In this document: positions 8,629 to 16,224 of the stretch, in pieces
How positions within the stretch are numbered: the stretch's first letter is position 1
Layout of the letters: each line of letters opens with the position of its first letter
Assembly (NCBI GenBank): GCA_000717735.1
Contig: JOBE01000013.1
Span: 124,001 to 188,000 of the forward strand
Source: Streptomyces griseoluteus
GTDB taxonomy: Bacteria > Actinomycetota > Actinomycetes > Streptomycetales > Streptomycetaceae
Length of the DNA stretch: 64,000 bases
Direction: 5' to 3'
The notes under the pieces: model-generated
The model's input: only the letters and a program-made list of their open reading frames with translations
What the model was told of the DNA's origin: nothing
Database searches by the model: none
Program-made: the position numbers and the translations under genes

Positions 8629-9252
8629 ATGCAGACGCTGAAGCTGGTCGCGGTCTCCGCCGGACTCAGTTCCCCCTCCTCCACCCGGCTGCTCGCCGAC
8701 CGCCTCCTCCAGGCGGCCCGCTACCGGCTGGCCGAGCAGGAGTACGCGGTCGACGTCCAGGTCGTCGAACTGCGCGACCTGGCCGTCGACATCGCGAAGA
8801 ACTTCGTCACCGGCTTCCCCTCCGCCGCGCTCCAGGAGGCGATCGACACGGTGACCGGCGCCGACGGGGTCATCGCCGTGACCCCGGTGTTCACGGCCTC
8901 GTACAGCGGTCTTTTCAAGTCGTTCTTCGACCTGATCGACCCGGCCGCGCTGACCGGCGTCCCGGTCCTCGTCGGCGCGACCGGCGGCACCGCCCGCCAC
9001 TCGCTCGTCCTGGACCACGCCCTCCGGCCGCTCTTCGCCTACCTGCGGGCCCTCGTCGCCCCGACCGCCGTCTACGCGGCCTCGGAGGACTGGGGCTCGG
9101 GCGGCGACGCATACACGGACGGGCTGCCGTCCCGGATCAACCGGGCCGGAAGCGAGTTCGCGGACATGGTCGCGGCCAGGCCGTCCCGGAACGCCGACGA
9201 GGACGAGATCGTCCCCTTCGAGCGGCAGCTGGCGGATCTGCGCCTGGACTGA
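8629..9252 (+). CDS. LLM-partnered NADPH-dependent FMN reductase, CE1759-type
   Basis: 207 residues starting MQTLKLVAVSAGLSSPSSTR behind a perfect AAGGAGGT site that lies in the end of the upstream gene. The flavodoxin-like fold shows in the phosphate-binding SAGLSSPSSTRLLAD loop, VTPVFTASYSGLFKSFFDLID and VLVGATGGTARHSL. It supplies FMNH2 to the LLM monooxygenase encoded four bases upstream. Confidence 0.9.
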   Translation: MQTLKLVAVSAGLSSPSSTRLLADRLLQAARYRLAEQEYAVDVQVVELRDLAVDIAKNFVTGFPSAALQEAIDTVTGADGVIAVTPVFTASYSGLFKSFFDLIDPAALTGVPVLVGATGGTARHSLVLDHALRPLFAYLRALVAPTAVYAASEDWGSGGDAYTDGLPSRINRAGSEFADMVAARPSRNADEDEIVPFERQLADLRLD

Positions 9253-9283
9253 CCGGACGGGGCGGCAGGGCGCCCGGACCCGC

Positions 9284-9892
9284 TCAGACGACCGGCGCCG
9301 CCAGGGGGGCGATCTCGCGGGGGAAGAACGTCGCCAGGTCCTCCCCCTGCGCGTACAGCTCGCGCACGAAGTCACGGGCCCGCGCGACGACGTCCGGCCG
9401 GTCGTACCGGGTGGCGCCGTCGGGCACGCCCGCCGGGGTGTAGTCGACGACGTAGACGGCCTCGCTGCCGAGGACGCACAGCTCGGGCAGGGGCTCCCCC
9501 TGCTCGCGCGCTGCGACCCGCTCCGCGTCGAGGACGGTGACCTGCTCGCCGTAACCGTGCTTGACGTGCAGGACGTTCAGCTCCCACTGGATGTACGGGG
9601 TGACGGGCCGCTCGACGATCCGTACGCGGTGGTGACCGATGCCCGACCGCTCGATCTTCCCGAAGTACTCCTCGTACTCCGGGCGCAGCTCCTCGATCAG
9701 CTTCAGCGACTCCTCCCACTCGCCCCGGCGGAACGCCTGCCAGCTGGGGAAGTCGCCCTCGTCGTAGGACTGCATCCGCTCCAGCTTCCAGAACCCCTCG
9801 GCCCCGATCCGCCAGAAGCGCTCCATGAAGTCGGGTGTGTAGGCGTCCTGTTCGAGCCGGACTCCGTCGACGCCTTCGAACATCTCACGCAT
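9284..9892 (-). CDS. DUF6879-like protein, last gene of the E1/M50 operon
   Basis: 202 residues with no membrane segment. The central region (YDEGDFPSWQAFRRGEW to HHRVRIVERPVTPYIQWELNVLHVKHGYGEQVTVLD) resembles the DUF6879 family, in which a conserved Arg-rich strand is followed by a Y-x-x-x-E stretch. That family has no known activity and is usually found beside regulators. Here it overlaps the M50 protease gene by 8 bases and is therefore co-translated with the RiPP-like enzymes, so a role in that system is likely but undefined. Confidence 0.7.
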   Translation of the reverse strand: MREMFEGVDGVRLEQDAYTPDFMERFWRIGAEGFWKLERMQSYDEGDFPSWQAFRRGEWEESLKLIEELRPEYEEYFGKIERSGIGHHRVRIVERPVTPYIQWELNVLHVKHGYGEQVTVLDAERVAAREQGEPLPELCVLGSEAVYVVDYTPAGVPDGATRYDRPDVVARARDFVRELYAQGEDLATFFPREIAPLAAPVV

Positions 9893-11153
9893 ACGAAGAG
9901 TTCCTCCTTCTTCTGGTGGATCGCCGCGCCCCGATGGTCCTCCACCGGACGACGAGCCAGACGATGTGGACAGCGGCGAAGGCCGCGAGGGTCAGGACGG
10001 CGTCGGACACGTCGAGCAGGGAGTCCGCCGAGCACAGCCGGTGCCAGGCTCCGCCCACCAGGCGCACCTCCGCCGGGATGGTGAAGGCCGCGAACCCGGC
10101 CAGGCACACCACGGTCCCGGCGACGAGGACGACGCTGTAGAGCCGTACCGCGCGCCGCTCGTGGGCCGGCAGGCCACGGCTCGGGTCCTGGGCGGCCGGA
10201 CGCCTCCGCAGCAGGCGTCCGGCAAGGTGCCGGGCGTAGGCCAGGCCGTCGCCGTAGAGGTCGCGGCAGCCGGTGAGGTCCTGGAGGACGAAGTAGACGT
10301 CGGTCCGCATGAACACCATGAGCTGGAAGGTGAGCGGCAGCAGCGCCCACAGCACCGTCGCGGCGAGCAGGCGGTGTGCCGTCGTGCCCGGGGACGTCAG
10401 GGCGAGCAGCAGGACGGCCAGGGAGGCGAGGGAGAGATTGACCCCGATACCGGCGAGATAAGCGGTGAGGCGGTGCCGCCGGGGGGCCAGTTCGATGCCG
10501 CTGATGTCGGTCTGCATGACGAGGAACTGCAGCCGTGTCCCGAAGCCGATCCTGCCGGGAACGCCCGCCGCCCTCGCCACCGCGAGGTGCGCGAGCTCGT
10601 GCACGAGGACGATCGACCAGCCGGCGATCAGGCCGCCCGCCACCACCAGCGTCCCGTACGGGCTCCACAGCAGGTCGCGGTAGGTGGGCGTCAGCCCGGG
10701 ACGCGCGACGAGCACCGCGACGGCGGCGAGGAGCAGGGCGACCGGGACCCAGGGGAGCAGGGGATGCAGCAGGAAGGCGACATGGCGTGCGCGCAGCCTC
10801 GGGAGGCTCGCGGGGCGCACCGGGGCGGACGGGACGGTCCGCCCGTCGACCTGCGCCACGAAGTCGAGCGCCATCAGGTCGCGTACGAACTCCGCGATGT
10901 CGAGTTCCTCCCCGGTCCTCGCGTGCATCCGCGCCTGCGCCGAGGCGACGCTCGCGCCCTGCTCCAGGAGGTCGAGCGCCGCCACGCCCTGGGCGGGGAG
11001 GGCCACGAACACCCGGGTCTCGCGGCGGCCGACGATCCACTCGGAGCCGTCCGCGCGCCTGCTCAGCGGATGCAGCAGCACCCGGGAGCCGGGTCCGACG
11101 GGGACCTCCACGGCCCCGCCCCCCTCGTCCCGGCCCCCGGTCACCTCACGCAC
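9885..11153 (-). CDS. M50-type membrane metalloprotease with an N-terminal PqqD/RRE-like region
   Basis: 422 residues. Residues about 36-104 form a soluble wing-like region (RRETRVFVALPAQGVAALDLLEQG... DIAEFVRDLMALDFV) resembling the PqqD-like leader-binding domain found in peptide zinc metalloproteases. Several membrane segments follow. The second carries HELAH at 185-189, the HExxH zinc site, and a later MRTDVYFVLQDLTG offers the third ligand Asp. Such site-2-protease relatives process or export peptides at the membrane. The start overlaps the end of the ThiF gene by 8 bases, so the two are coupled. It may cleave the leader of the divergent 24-residue peptide; this is inference. Confidence 0.8.
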   Translation of the reverse strand: MREVTGGRDEGGGAVEVPVGPGSRVLLHPLSRRADGSEWIVGRRETRVFVALPAQGVAALDLLEQGASVASAQARMHARTGEELDIAEFVRDLMALDFVAQVDGRTVPSAPVRPASLPRLRARHVAFLLHPLLPWVPVALLLAAVAVLVARPGLTPTYRDLLWSPYGTLVVAGGLIAGWSIVLVHELAHLAVARAAGVPGRIGFGTRLQFLVMQTDISGIELAPRRHRLTAYLAGIGVNLSLASLAVLLLALTSPGTTAHRLLAATVLWALLPLTFQLMVFMRTDVYFVLQDLTGCRDLYGDGLAYARHLAGRLLRRRPAAQDPSRGLPAHERRAVRLYSVVLVAGTVVCLAGFAAFTIPAEVRLVGGAWHRLCSADSLLDVSDAVLTLAAFAAVHIVWLVVRWRTIGARRSTRRRRNSSYA

Positions 11154-12327
11154 CGCCGCAGACCTGGCAGTCGGGTCGCCGGAGGACGGGTTCGAGGCCG
11201 GGCTCGCCCGGAAGCACGAGGTTGAAGTCGAGGCGGAACCCCGGAGGGAGCGAGGGAACGCCGGTGAGCGCCGCGATGGCCGCGTACACGAACAGGGCGC
11301 CCGCGAGGGAGGCCGTGACGGCGTTCACCGGGCTCCAGGGCATGCGGGGCGAGACCGTGTCCTCGTCCGCGCCCGGCGGGAGCCCGAGGTCGCGGGACTC
11401 CGCCTGGGTGACCCGGTGGCATTCCAGGCAGCCGCTGCTGCCCGGCGTGTACAGACCGGCGGTGACCAGGGGACCCCGGTAACCCCCGTCTATCCACGGC
11501 GTGTTAGTCCGCAGACAGGCCCGGTTGGCCCAGGAGCGCAGTGCGGCCGGGCGGTCGGCGCTCAGCACCAGGAGGTCGTATCCCCCGCCGTCCGCGTCCC
11601 GGGGGCGCAGGAGCCGTACGAGGTCGTCGGTGCCGCGCACCTCGCCGGCCTCTCCGGTCACCGTGACGTCCGAGTTCAGTGCCCGTAACGACTCCAGGGC
11701 CGCGTCCACCTTGCCCCGGCCGATGTCCCGTTCGCGGTAGAGGACCTGGCGGTTGAGGTTGGACAGTTCGACGACGTCGGGGTCGACGCAGTGCAGCCGT
11801 CCCACGCCGGAGGCCACCAGGCCCTGGGCCGCGACGCCGCCCGCGCCGCCGAGGCCGATCAGGAGCACACGCGCGCGGGCGAGGGCGAGTTGCAGGTCCC
11901 AGCTGTTCGTCCGGGGCGAGGAGTCCATCCAGCGGAGCAGCGGGACGCCCCGGCCGTAGCGGACCCTCTCCCGCTCGGACAGCTCCCCGGGCACGGTCGC
12001 CGCCGCGTCCTGGAGGAATCCGGCCTGCCGCAGGTCGGCCATCGCCCGGAGCACGTCGTCCTCGTCGGGGGCTTCGTGCGCCCCGGCGACCTCGGCGGCG
12101 ATCCGGCGTACGTCGCGGGTTCCGTCCATCGCCTGGACCAGTGCCCAGACCCAGCCTTCGGGGTCCTCGATCTCCGCGCCGATGCCGTGCACCACGCTTC
12201 CGATGCGCACGTGCCCGTCGACCGTCCGGTAGGGCCGGTGCTCGGGCTTGACGCACGGCCGCACCAGATCGGCGGCCGTGTCGCTTCGCTCTCGCACCGT
12301 CCTCAACTCCCGGAGGCTGAAACGCAT
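11146..12327 (-). CDS. E1-like ThiF/MccB adenylating enzyme with N-terminal RRE-like domain
   Basis: 393 residues. Residues about 40-110 look like a winged-helix peptide-binding domain (VRIGSVVHGIGAEIED... ALVQAMDGTRDVRRIAAEV... DLRQAGFLQD). The E1 core has VLLIGLGGAGGVAAQGL as ATP loop, VDPDVVELSNLNRQ as the D-x-x-x-x-SNLxRQ motif, and two Cys pairs (CLEC and CQVC) for structural zinc. Domain order and size match MccB and other E1-like RiPP enzymes, which activate a peptide carboxylate with ATP. No YcaO gene lies nearby, so an azoline (TOMM) pathway is unlikely. It is the first gene of the minus-strand operon and is divergent from the short peptide gene by 66 bases. Confidence 0.82.
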   Translation of the reverse strand: MRFSLRELRTVRERSDTAADLVRPCVKPEHRPYRTVDGHVRIGSVVHGIGAEIEDPEGWVWALVQAMDGTRDVRRIAAEVAGAHEAPDEDDVLRAMADLRQAGFLQDAAATVPGELSERERVRYGRGVPLLRWMDSSPRTNSWDLQLALARARVLLIGLGGAGGVAAQGLVASGVGRLHCVDPDVVELSNLNRQVLYRERDIGRGKVDAALESLRALNSDVTVTGEAGEVRGTDDLVRLLRPRDADGGGYDLLVLSADRPAALRSWANRACLRTNTPWIDGGYRGPLVTAGLYTPGSSGCLECHRVTQAESRDLGLPPGADEDTVSPRMPWSPVNAVTASLAGALFVYAAIAALTGVPSLPPGFRLDFNLVLPGEPGLEPVLRRPDCQVCGGA

Positions 12328-12351
12328 TTGCCCTCACACGTCACCGTGGCA

Positions 12352-12380
12352 ACGTTGGCATGCTAGCGCCACACCAACGT
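12352..12380. promoter_or_regulatory. Inverted repeat in the divergent region between the E1 gene and the peptide gene
   Basis: ACGTTGG at 12352-12358 and CCAACGT at 12374-12380 form perfect 7-bp arms separated by 15 bases, in the 66-bp gap that must hold both promoters. The right arm ends one base before the GAGGAGG ribosome binding site of the peptide gene. It could be an operator for both directions or a 5' leader hairpin. Confidence 0.45.
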
Positions 12381-12393
12381 CGAGGAGGCAGAA

Positions 12394-12468
12394 ATGGCCA
12401 TCAAGATCACCATACGACCGCTGGACAAGAAGGAAACGACCAGCGACAGCAACGGCACGAGCAACTAA
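12394..12468 (+). CDS. Candidate RiPP precursor peptide, 24 residues, C-terminal Asn
   Basis: A 25-codon frame with ATG behind a perfect GAGGAGG site at optimal spacing and TAA as stop. The peptide starts MAIKITIRPLDKKE (amphipathic beta-like, leader-like) and ends TTSDSNGTSN (small polar residues). By direct count 40 of its 75 bases are G or C, about 53 percent, far below its surroundings, which is common for precursor peptide genes. A 15-bp perfect terminator hairpin begins six bases after the stop, so the transcript is dedicated to this peptide. The C-terminal Asn is the residue adenylated by MccB in microcin C (MRTGNAN), and the divergent neighbour is an MccB-like E1 enzyme. Confidence 0.75.
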   Translation: MAIKITIRPLDKKETTSDSNGTSN

Positions 12469-12473
12469 GACTT

Positions 12474-12507
12474 GATCCGCAGCTCACCAGGGGGTGAGCT
12501 GCGGATC
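12474..12507 (+). terminator. Hairpin terminator of the peptide gene
   Basis: Perfect 15-bp arms at 12474-12488 and 12493-12507 with a 4-base loop, starting six bases after the TAA of the 24-codon gene. It also shields that gene from the convergent MerR-PP2C pseudogene. Confidence 0.88.
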
Positions 12508-12540
12508 GCAGCCGCCCGGTGCGGGGACGGTCCGGAAGGC

Positions 12541-12572
12541 CGGTCACCGCACCGCGCGGTCACCGCACCGCG
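12541..12572. repeat. 16-bp perfect tandem duplication
   Basis: CGGTCACCGCACCGCG occurs twice head to tail (12541-12556, 12557-12572), followed by a third partial CGGTC. The second copy spans the stop codon of the PP2C fragment. It looks like a slippage duplication at the edge of a decayed gene. Confidence 0.85.
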
Positions 12573-13053
12573 CGGTCCACGTCCCGTACGACGTCGGCGA
12601 CGACACAGGACACGTTGTCCGGGCCGCCCCGCTCCTCGGCCAGAGCCAGCGCGGCGAGCGTCCGGACCGTCTGCCCGGGCTCGGATCCCGCCGCGAGCGC
12701 GCGCTTGAGTTCCGGTTCCGGTACGACCGCCGGCAGGCCGTCCGTGCACAGCAGCCAGCGGTCCCCCGGCCGGCCCTCGTGCAGGCTCAGATCCGGTACG
12801 GGGACGCTCGTCCCCCCGCCGTCGAGGGCCTTCAGGAGCAGCGCCCGGTCCGGGTGCGCCGCCGCCTCCGCCGGAGTTCGACCTGCTCCCGGGCGTAGTA
12901 CCGGTAGCCGGTGTACGGGTCGACGCGGGCGGGCGGCAGCGGGCCGAGCTCGTCGTAACGGCGCAGCGCCTTGGCGGAGAGCCGGGAGGCGCGGGCGAAG
13001 TCCCCGATGGTCGGCATGGGGATGGACATCGACATGGGCTCAGCGTCGCGCAC
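12560..13053 (-). pseudogene. MerR-PP2C fusion regulator, internally deleted and frameshifted
   Basis: The 5' end encodes a normal MerR DNA-binding start ([25 protein letters not shown]... [13 protein letters not shown]). A GTG at 13053 behind GGAGGAG is the probable start, with an ATG at 13017 also possible. The 3' end, in another frame, encodes a typical PP2C C-terminus: [32 protein letters not shown] and GGPDNVSCVVADV, ending at 12560. The two meet near 12870-12885, where roughly the last third of the MerR domain and most of the phosphatase should lie. Streptomycetes carry intact proteins with MerR followed by PP2C, so this is a deletion remnant. Neither half can work as the parent protein. 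Confidence 0.8.
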
Positions 13054-13098
13054 GGCTCTCTCTCCTCCCCGGACCGGGCTCCCCGCCCGGCGACGCCG

Positions 13099-13129
13099 AT
13101 GCTGGGCCTTCCCCGCGCGGGAAGGTCAA
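13099..13129 (-). promoter_or_regulatory. MerR-type promoter with 19-bp spacer and palindrome
   Basis: On the minus strand a -35 TTGACC (13124-13129) is separated by 19 bases from a -10-like CAGCAT (13099-13104). The overlong spacer holds the palindrome CCTTCCC-N5-GGGAAGG (13107-13113 / 13119-13125). This is the classic layout of operators bent by MerR-family activators. It lies just upstream of the MerR-PP2C pseudogene. Confidence 0.7.
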
Positions 13130-13151
13130 GGGAAGGCCCGGCAGGGAGGTC

Positions 13152-14018
13152 CTACTTGCGGTTGTAGAGGCGCATCGTGACCGCGCCGAAGACGGCCACC
13201 AGGGCGACCGACCAGCCCAGCGACCAGGCGATGTCCGCCGCCGGCCAGTTTCCGGCCATCAATTCGCGTACCGACGTGGCCAGGTGGGTCACCGGGCTGT
13301 TGTTGACGAAGGCCTGCAGCCAGCCCGGCATGGTCCTCGGGTCGACGAAGACGTTCGACAGGAACGTCAGCGGGAAGATCACCATCATCGAGACGCCCAT
13401 GACGGACTTCTCGCTGCGCAACAGCAGGCCGAACATCGTCCAGACCCACGAGAACGAGAACGCGAAGACGAGGAGCAGCGCGACGCCGAGCAGGACGCCC
13501 GCCACCCCGCCCTCCGGCCGGTAGCCGATGATCATGCCGACCGTCAGCATCACGGCCGAGGCGATCAGATAGCGCACGACGTCGCCGAGGAGGTAGCCGA
13601 CCATCGGCGCGGGCCGCCAGATCGGCAGCGTGCGGAAGCGGTCGAAGACGCCCTTCTCGATGTCGGTGTTGACCGAGACCCCCGTGTACATCGTGATCAT
13701 CACGACGCTCATCACGAGGATGCCCGGCAGCAGGAACTGGATGTACGACGAGACCGAGCCGGCCAGCGCCCCTCCGAAGAGGTACGTGTACATCAGCACC
13801 ATCATGATCGGGAAGGCCGTCACGTCGAACAGCTGCTCCGGCACGTGCTTGATCTTGAGCATGGCCCGCCAGCCGAAGGTCAGCGACGCGGACAGCGCGC
13901 TGGGGCGCGGGGGACGCTCGTGGCCGACGAGGAGGGCTGCCAGGTCCTCCGCCCTGGGCGCCTCGAACGCGAGGGCGTCGGTCTGCCGGGGATCCTTGCC
14001 GGTGGTGACGGTGGTCAT
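13152..14018 (-). CDS. ABC-2 type exporter permease (DrrB-like)
   Basis: 288 residues with a 45-residue cytoplasmic N-terminus, then about six membrane segments. [17 protein letters not shown], the [13 protein letters not shown] loop and [23 protein letters not shown] are hallmarks of DrrB-type drug or lipid exporter permeases. Its ATG overlaps the ATPase stop by four bases, so it forms the transporter with the upstream gene. The transported compound is unknown. Confidence 0.92.
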   Translation of the reverse strand: MTTVTTGKDPRQTDALAFEAPRAEDLAALLVGHERPPRPSALSASLTFGWRAMLKIKHVPEQLFDVTAFPIMMVLMYTYLFGGALAGSVSSYIQFLLPGILVMSVVMITMYTGVSVNTDIEKGVFDRFRTLPIWRPAPMVGYLLGDVVRYLIASAVMLTVGMIIGYRPEGGVAGVLLGVALLLVFAFSFSWVWTMFGLLLRSEKSVMGVSMMVIFPLTFLSNVFVDPRTMPGWLQAFVNNSPVTHLATSVRELMAGNWPAADIAWSLGWSVALVAVFGAVTMRLYNRK

Positions 14019-15028
14019 GCCGTCGTTCCCTTCCGGTCGGGGTTCGGGGGCGGGGTGCCGTCCGCAGGTCTGTCGGTCAGGGCCAGGAACACCTCGTCGA
14101 GGCTCGGCTGGCCGAGCCCGAAGCTGTCGACGGTGATCCCGGCCCTCGCCAGCTCCGCCAGCGCCCGCGCGGCCTGTTCGGCGGCGCCGAGGTCCGTCCC
14201 GTGCCCGTCGACGGTGGCGGTGAGCGCCACCGGGTCCGGTTCGAGCGTGACGGCCGCCTTCAGGGCGGCCCGCAGGACCCGTTCGGCCTCCGGGCGCCGC
14301 TCCGGGTCCCTGAGCCGTACGTGCACCGAGCCCGAGCCGACGGAAGCCTTCAGCTCGCCCTTCGTGCCCTCCGCGATCACCTTGCCGTGGTCGATGACGG
14401 CGATGCGGGACGCCAGCTGGTCCGCCTCGTCCAGGTACTGGGTGGTGAGGAGGACGGTGGTGCCCTGGGCGACGACCGCGCGGACGATGTCCCAGACCTG
14501 GTTGCGGCTGCGCGGGTCCAGGCCGGTCGTCGGTTCGTCGAGGAACAGCAGGTCGGGGGTGTTGAGGATGGACGCGGCGATGTCGATGCGGCGGCGCATG
14601 CCTCCCGAGTAGTTCTTGATCTGCTTGTCGGCCGCCTCCGCCAGCCCGAACGCGGTGAGCAGCTGCGCGGAGCGCTCGCGGGCGGCCGGCCTGCTGTGTC
14701 CGAGGAGCCGGCCGAGCAGGACGAGGTTCTCGGTGCCGGTCAGGTCCTCGTCGACGGAGGCGTACTGGCCGGTGAGGCTCACCCGGCCGCGCACGCTGTC
14801 GGCGTCCTTGACGACGTCCTTGCCGAAGACGCGGGCCCGGCCGCCGTCGGGTCTGAGGAGGGTGGCGAGCATCTTGACGGCGGTGGTCTTGCCCGCGCCG
14901 TTGGGTCCGAGGACGCCGTACACGGTCCCCGCGGGGACACGCAGGTCGACGCCGTCGACGGCGCGGTTCGTACCGAAGACCTTGACCAGGCCCTCGGTCT
15001 CGATGGCGAGGTCGGTCGTGTCGGTCAT
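14015..15028 (-). CDS. ABC exporter ATP-binding protein (DrrA-like)
   Basis: 337 residues started at the ATG preceded by GAGGGGAAAGGT. The frame is open further upstream, but that part is not family-like. Walker [12 protein letters not shown], signature YSGGMRRR, Walker [15 protein letters not shown] and a switch His region ([12 protein letters not shown]) are all present. The C-terminal 100 residues form the DrrA extension ([18 protein letters not shown]). It energises the coupled DrrB-like permease. Such pairs confer drug self-resistance or export lipids; the MerR-type promoter nearby hints at drug-responsive control in the past. Confidence 0.94.
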   Translation of the reverse strand: MTDTTDLAIETEGLVKVFGTNRAVDGVDLRVPAGTVYGVLGPNGAGKTTAVKMLATLLRPDGGRARVFGKDVVKDADSVRGRVSLTGQYASVDEDLTGTENLVLLGRLLGHSRPAARERSAQLLTAFGLAEAADKQIKNYSGGMRRRIDIAASILNTPDLLFLDEPTTGLDPRSRNQVWDIVRAVVAQGTTVLLTTQYLDEADQLASRIAVIDHGKVIAEGTKGELKASVGSGSVHVRLRDPERRPEAERVLRAALKAAVTLEPDPVALTATVDGHGTDLGAAEQAARALAELARAGITVDSFGLGQPSLDEVFLALTDRPADGTPPPNPDRKGTTA

Positions 15029-15206
15029 ACCTTTCCCCTCCGGGGGGGCGGGAGAAGAGAGCACGCTCCTGTCAGTCTCCGTCGCCCGGCCCCGTACCGC
15101 CAGAGCGGGGAGGCCTCCCCGGCTGACCCCTCCTCCCCCGTCCGGCGGAGGAGGACCGGCCTCCCGGGCGACGTCCGGGCCCACGTCGCGGCGGGACGCT
15201 CAGTGC

Positions 15207-15779
15207 ATGATGCGTATCCGAGCCCTTCCCGACGTGCCCCGCTGGGCCGTCCTCGCCGCCCACGCCGTCCCCCTGGCCACCCTCCCGTCCGGCCTGTGGC
15301 GGCTCGCGCTCGTCGCCGGTCTCCCGGTCACGCAGGACGCCGAACTCGGTGCGATGTCCGCCGGCGAGTCCGTGTACGTCGTCTCCCTCAGCGTGGTGTC
15401 CGAGCTGCTCGCCCTGCTCACCCTGGGGCTCGTCCGCTCCTGGGGCGAGGTCTTCCCCCGGTGGCTGCCGTTCCTCGGCGGGCGCCGGGTGAACCCGGCC
15501 GCCGCCACGGGCGCCGCCTTCGCGGGGGTGGCGGGGCTGTGCGCCATCGCCGGGTGGGGCGTGTACGCGTCGTACGCGGACCTGGGGCCGGGCATCCCGG
15601 CCACTGCGGCCCAGGACGCCCTGCTGATCGCCTGCTACGCGCCGCTCGCGGCGTGGCCGGTGCTGCTCGCCGCCGTGGCGGCCGCCTACTACCGGCGGCG
15701 GCGCCACGGCGGGAAGCGCGAGGGCGGCGGCGGGCGTCAGTACGGCGCGGGGCGGCCGGCCGCGTCCTCGTGGGTGTAG
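15207..15779 (+). CDS. Hypothetical membrane protein, four to five helices
   Basis: 190 residues starting MMRIRALPDVPRWAVLAAHA; the first or second ATG may be used. Hydrophobic segments are seen near residues 12-35, 50-75, 95-118 and 130-155. A basic tail follows (RRRRHGGKREGGGGRQ). No family motif is recognised. It diverges from the ABC operon and its 3' end overlaps the convergent gene by 43 bases. Confidence 0.72.
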   Translation: MMRIRALPDVPRWAVLAAHAVPLATLPSGLWRLALVAGLPVTQDAELGAMSAGESVYVVSLSVVSELLALLTLGLVRSWGEVFPRWLPFLGGRRVNPAAATGAAFAGVAGLCAIAGWGVYASYADLGPGIPATAAQDALLIACYAPLAAWPVLLAAVAAAYYRRRRHGGKREGGGGRQYGAGRPAASSWV

Positions 15780-16141
15780 AAGAGGTAGTAGGCGGCGGCG
15801 CCCGCCACCACGGCGAAGGCCAGTCCGAGTCCGCTCGACGACAGGACGCTGGCGTCGGACAGACTGAACAGGAAGCCGACCGCGACACCGGTCAGGGTGC
15901 CCCAGGCGGCGGCCCGCAGCTCACGGGGCAGGACGTGGCCGTGACGGCGGAGCAGGTAGATCCCGCCGGCGAGGACGGCGGCGGAGATGAGGCCGAGCCA
16001 CAGCTGTCCCAGGGTGGCGGGGCCGCCGTGGCGGGCGACGGTCGTCGCGTAGAGGCCGTAGAGGACGCCGAAGATGACGGGGAGTCCCCAGCCGTGCGTA
16101 CTGACGTGGCGCCGGACGGGTACCGCTGCGTGTGCCGCCAT
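15737..16141 (-). CDS. Hypothetical membrane protein, four helices
   Basis: 134 residues from ATG at 16141, starting MAAHAAVPVRRHVSTHGWG. Four hydrophobic segments are readable (LPVIFGVLYGLYATTVA, LGQLWLGLISAAVLAGGIYLL, AAWGTLTGVAVGFLFSL, GLGLAFAVVAGAAAYYLFY) with a short cytoplasmic tail. I see no catalytic motif. The longer upstream frame extension is low-complexity and unlikely to be coding. Confidence 0.75.
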   Translation of the reverse strand: MAAHAAVPVRRHVSTHGWGLPVIFGVLYGLYATTVARHGGPATLGQLWLGLISAAVLAGGIYLLRRHGHVLPRELRAAAWGTLTGVAVGFLFSLSDASVLSSSGLGLAFAVVAGAAAYYLFYTHEDAAGRPAPY

Positions 16142-16224
16142 GGCAGGAGCTCCTTCGTCTCTCGCCCCCCTGCTGCATCCCGCACCCTCCAGGGCACACC
16201 CGCGCCCGGCGCCCCGCAAGTGGA

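Noticed and set aside
11146..12327. TOMM (azoline) cyclisation pathway as explanation of the E1-like gene
   Set aside because: No YcaO or dehydrogenase gene is present within the neighbouring genes and the peptide has no Cys-rich core.
9284..12507. Complete classical microcin C operon
   Set aside because: No MccC-type exporter, MccD/E or MccF homologue is seen, so only the E1 enzyme and Asn-ending peptide match.
12465..12749. 94-codon minus-strand frame overlapping the peptide terminator
   Set aside because: Out of frame with the readable PP2C tail and running through the terminator hairpin.
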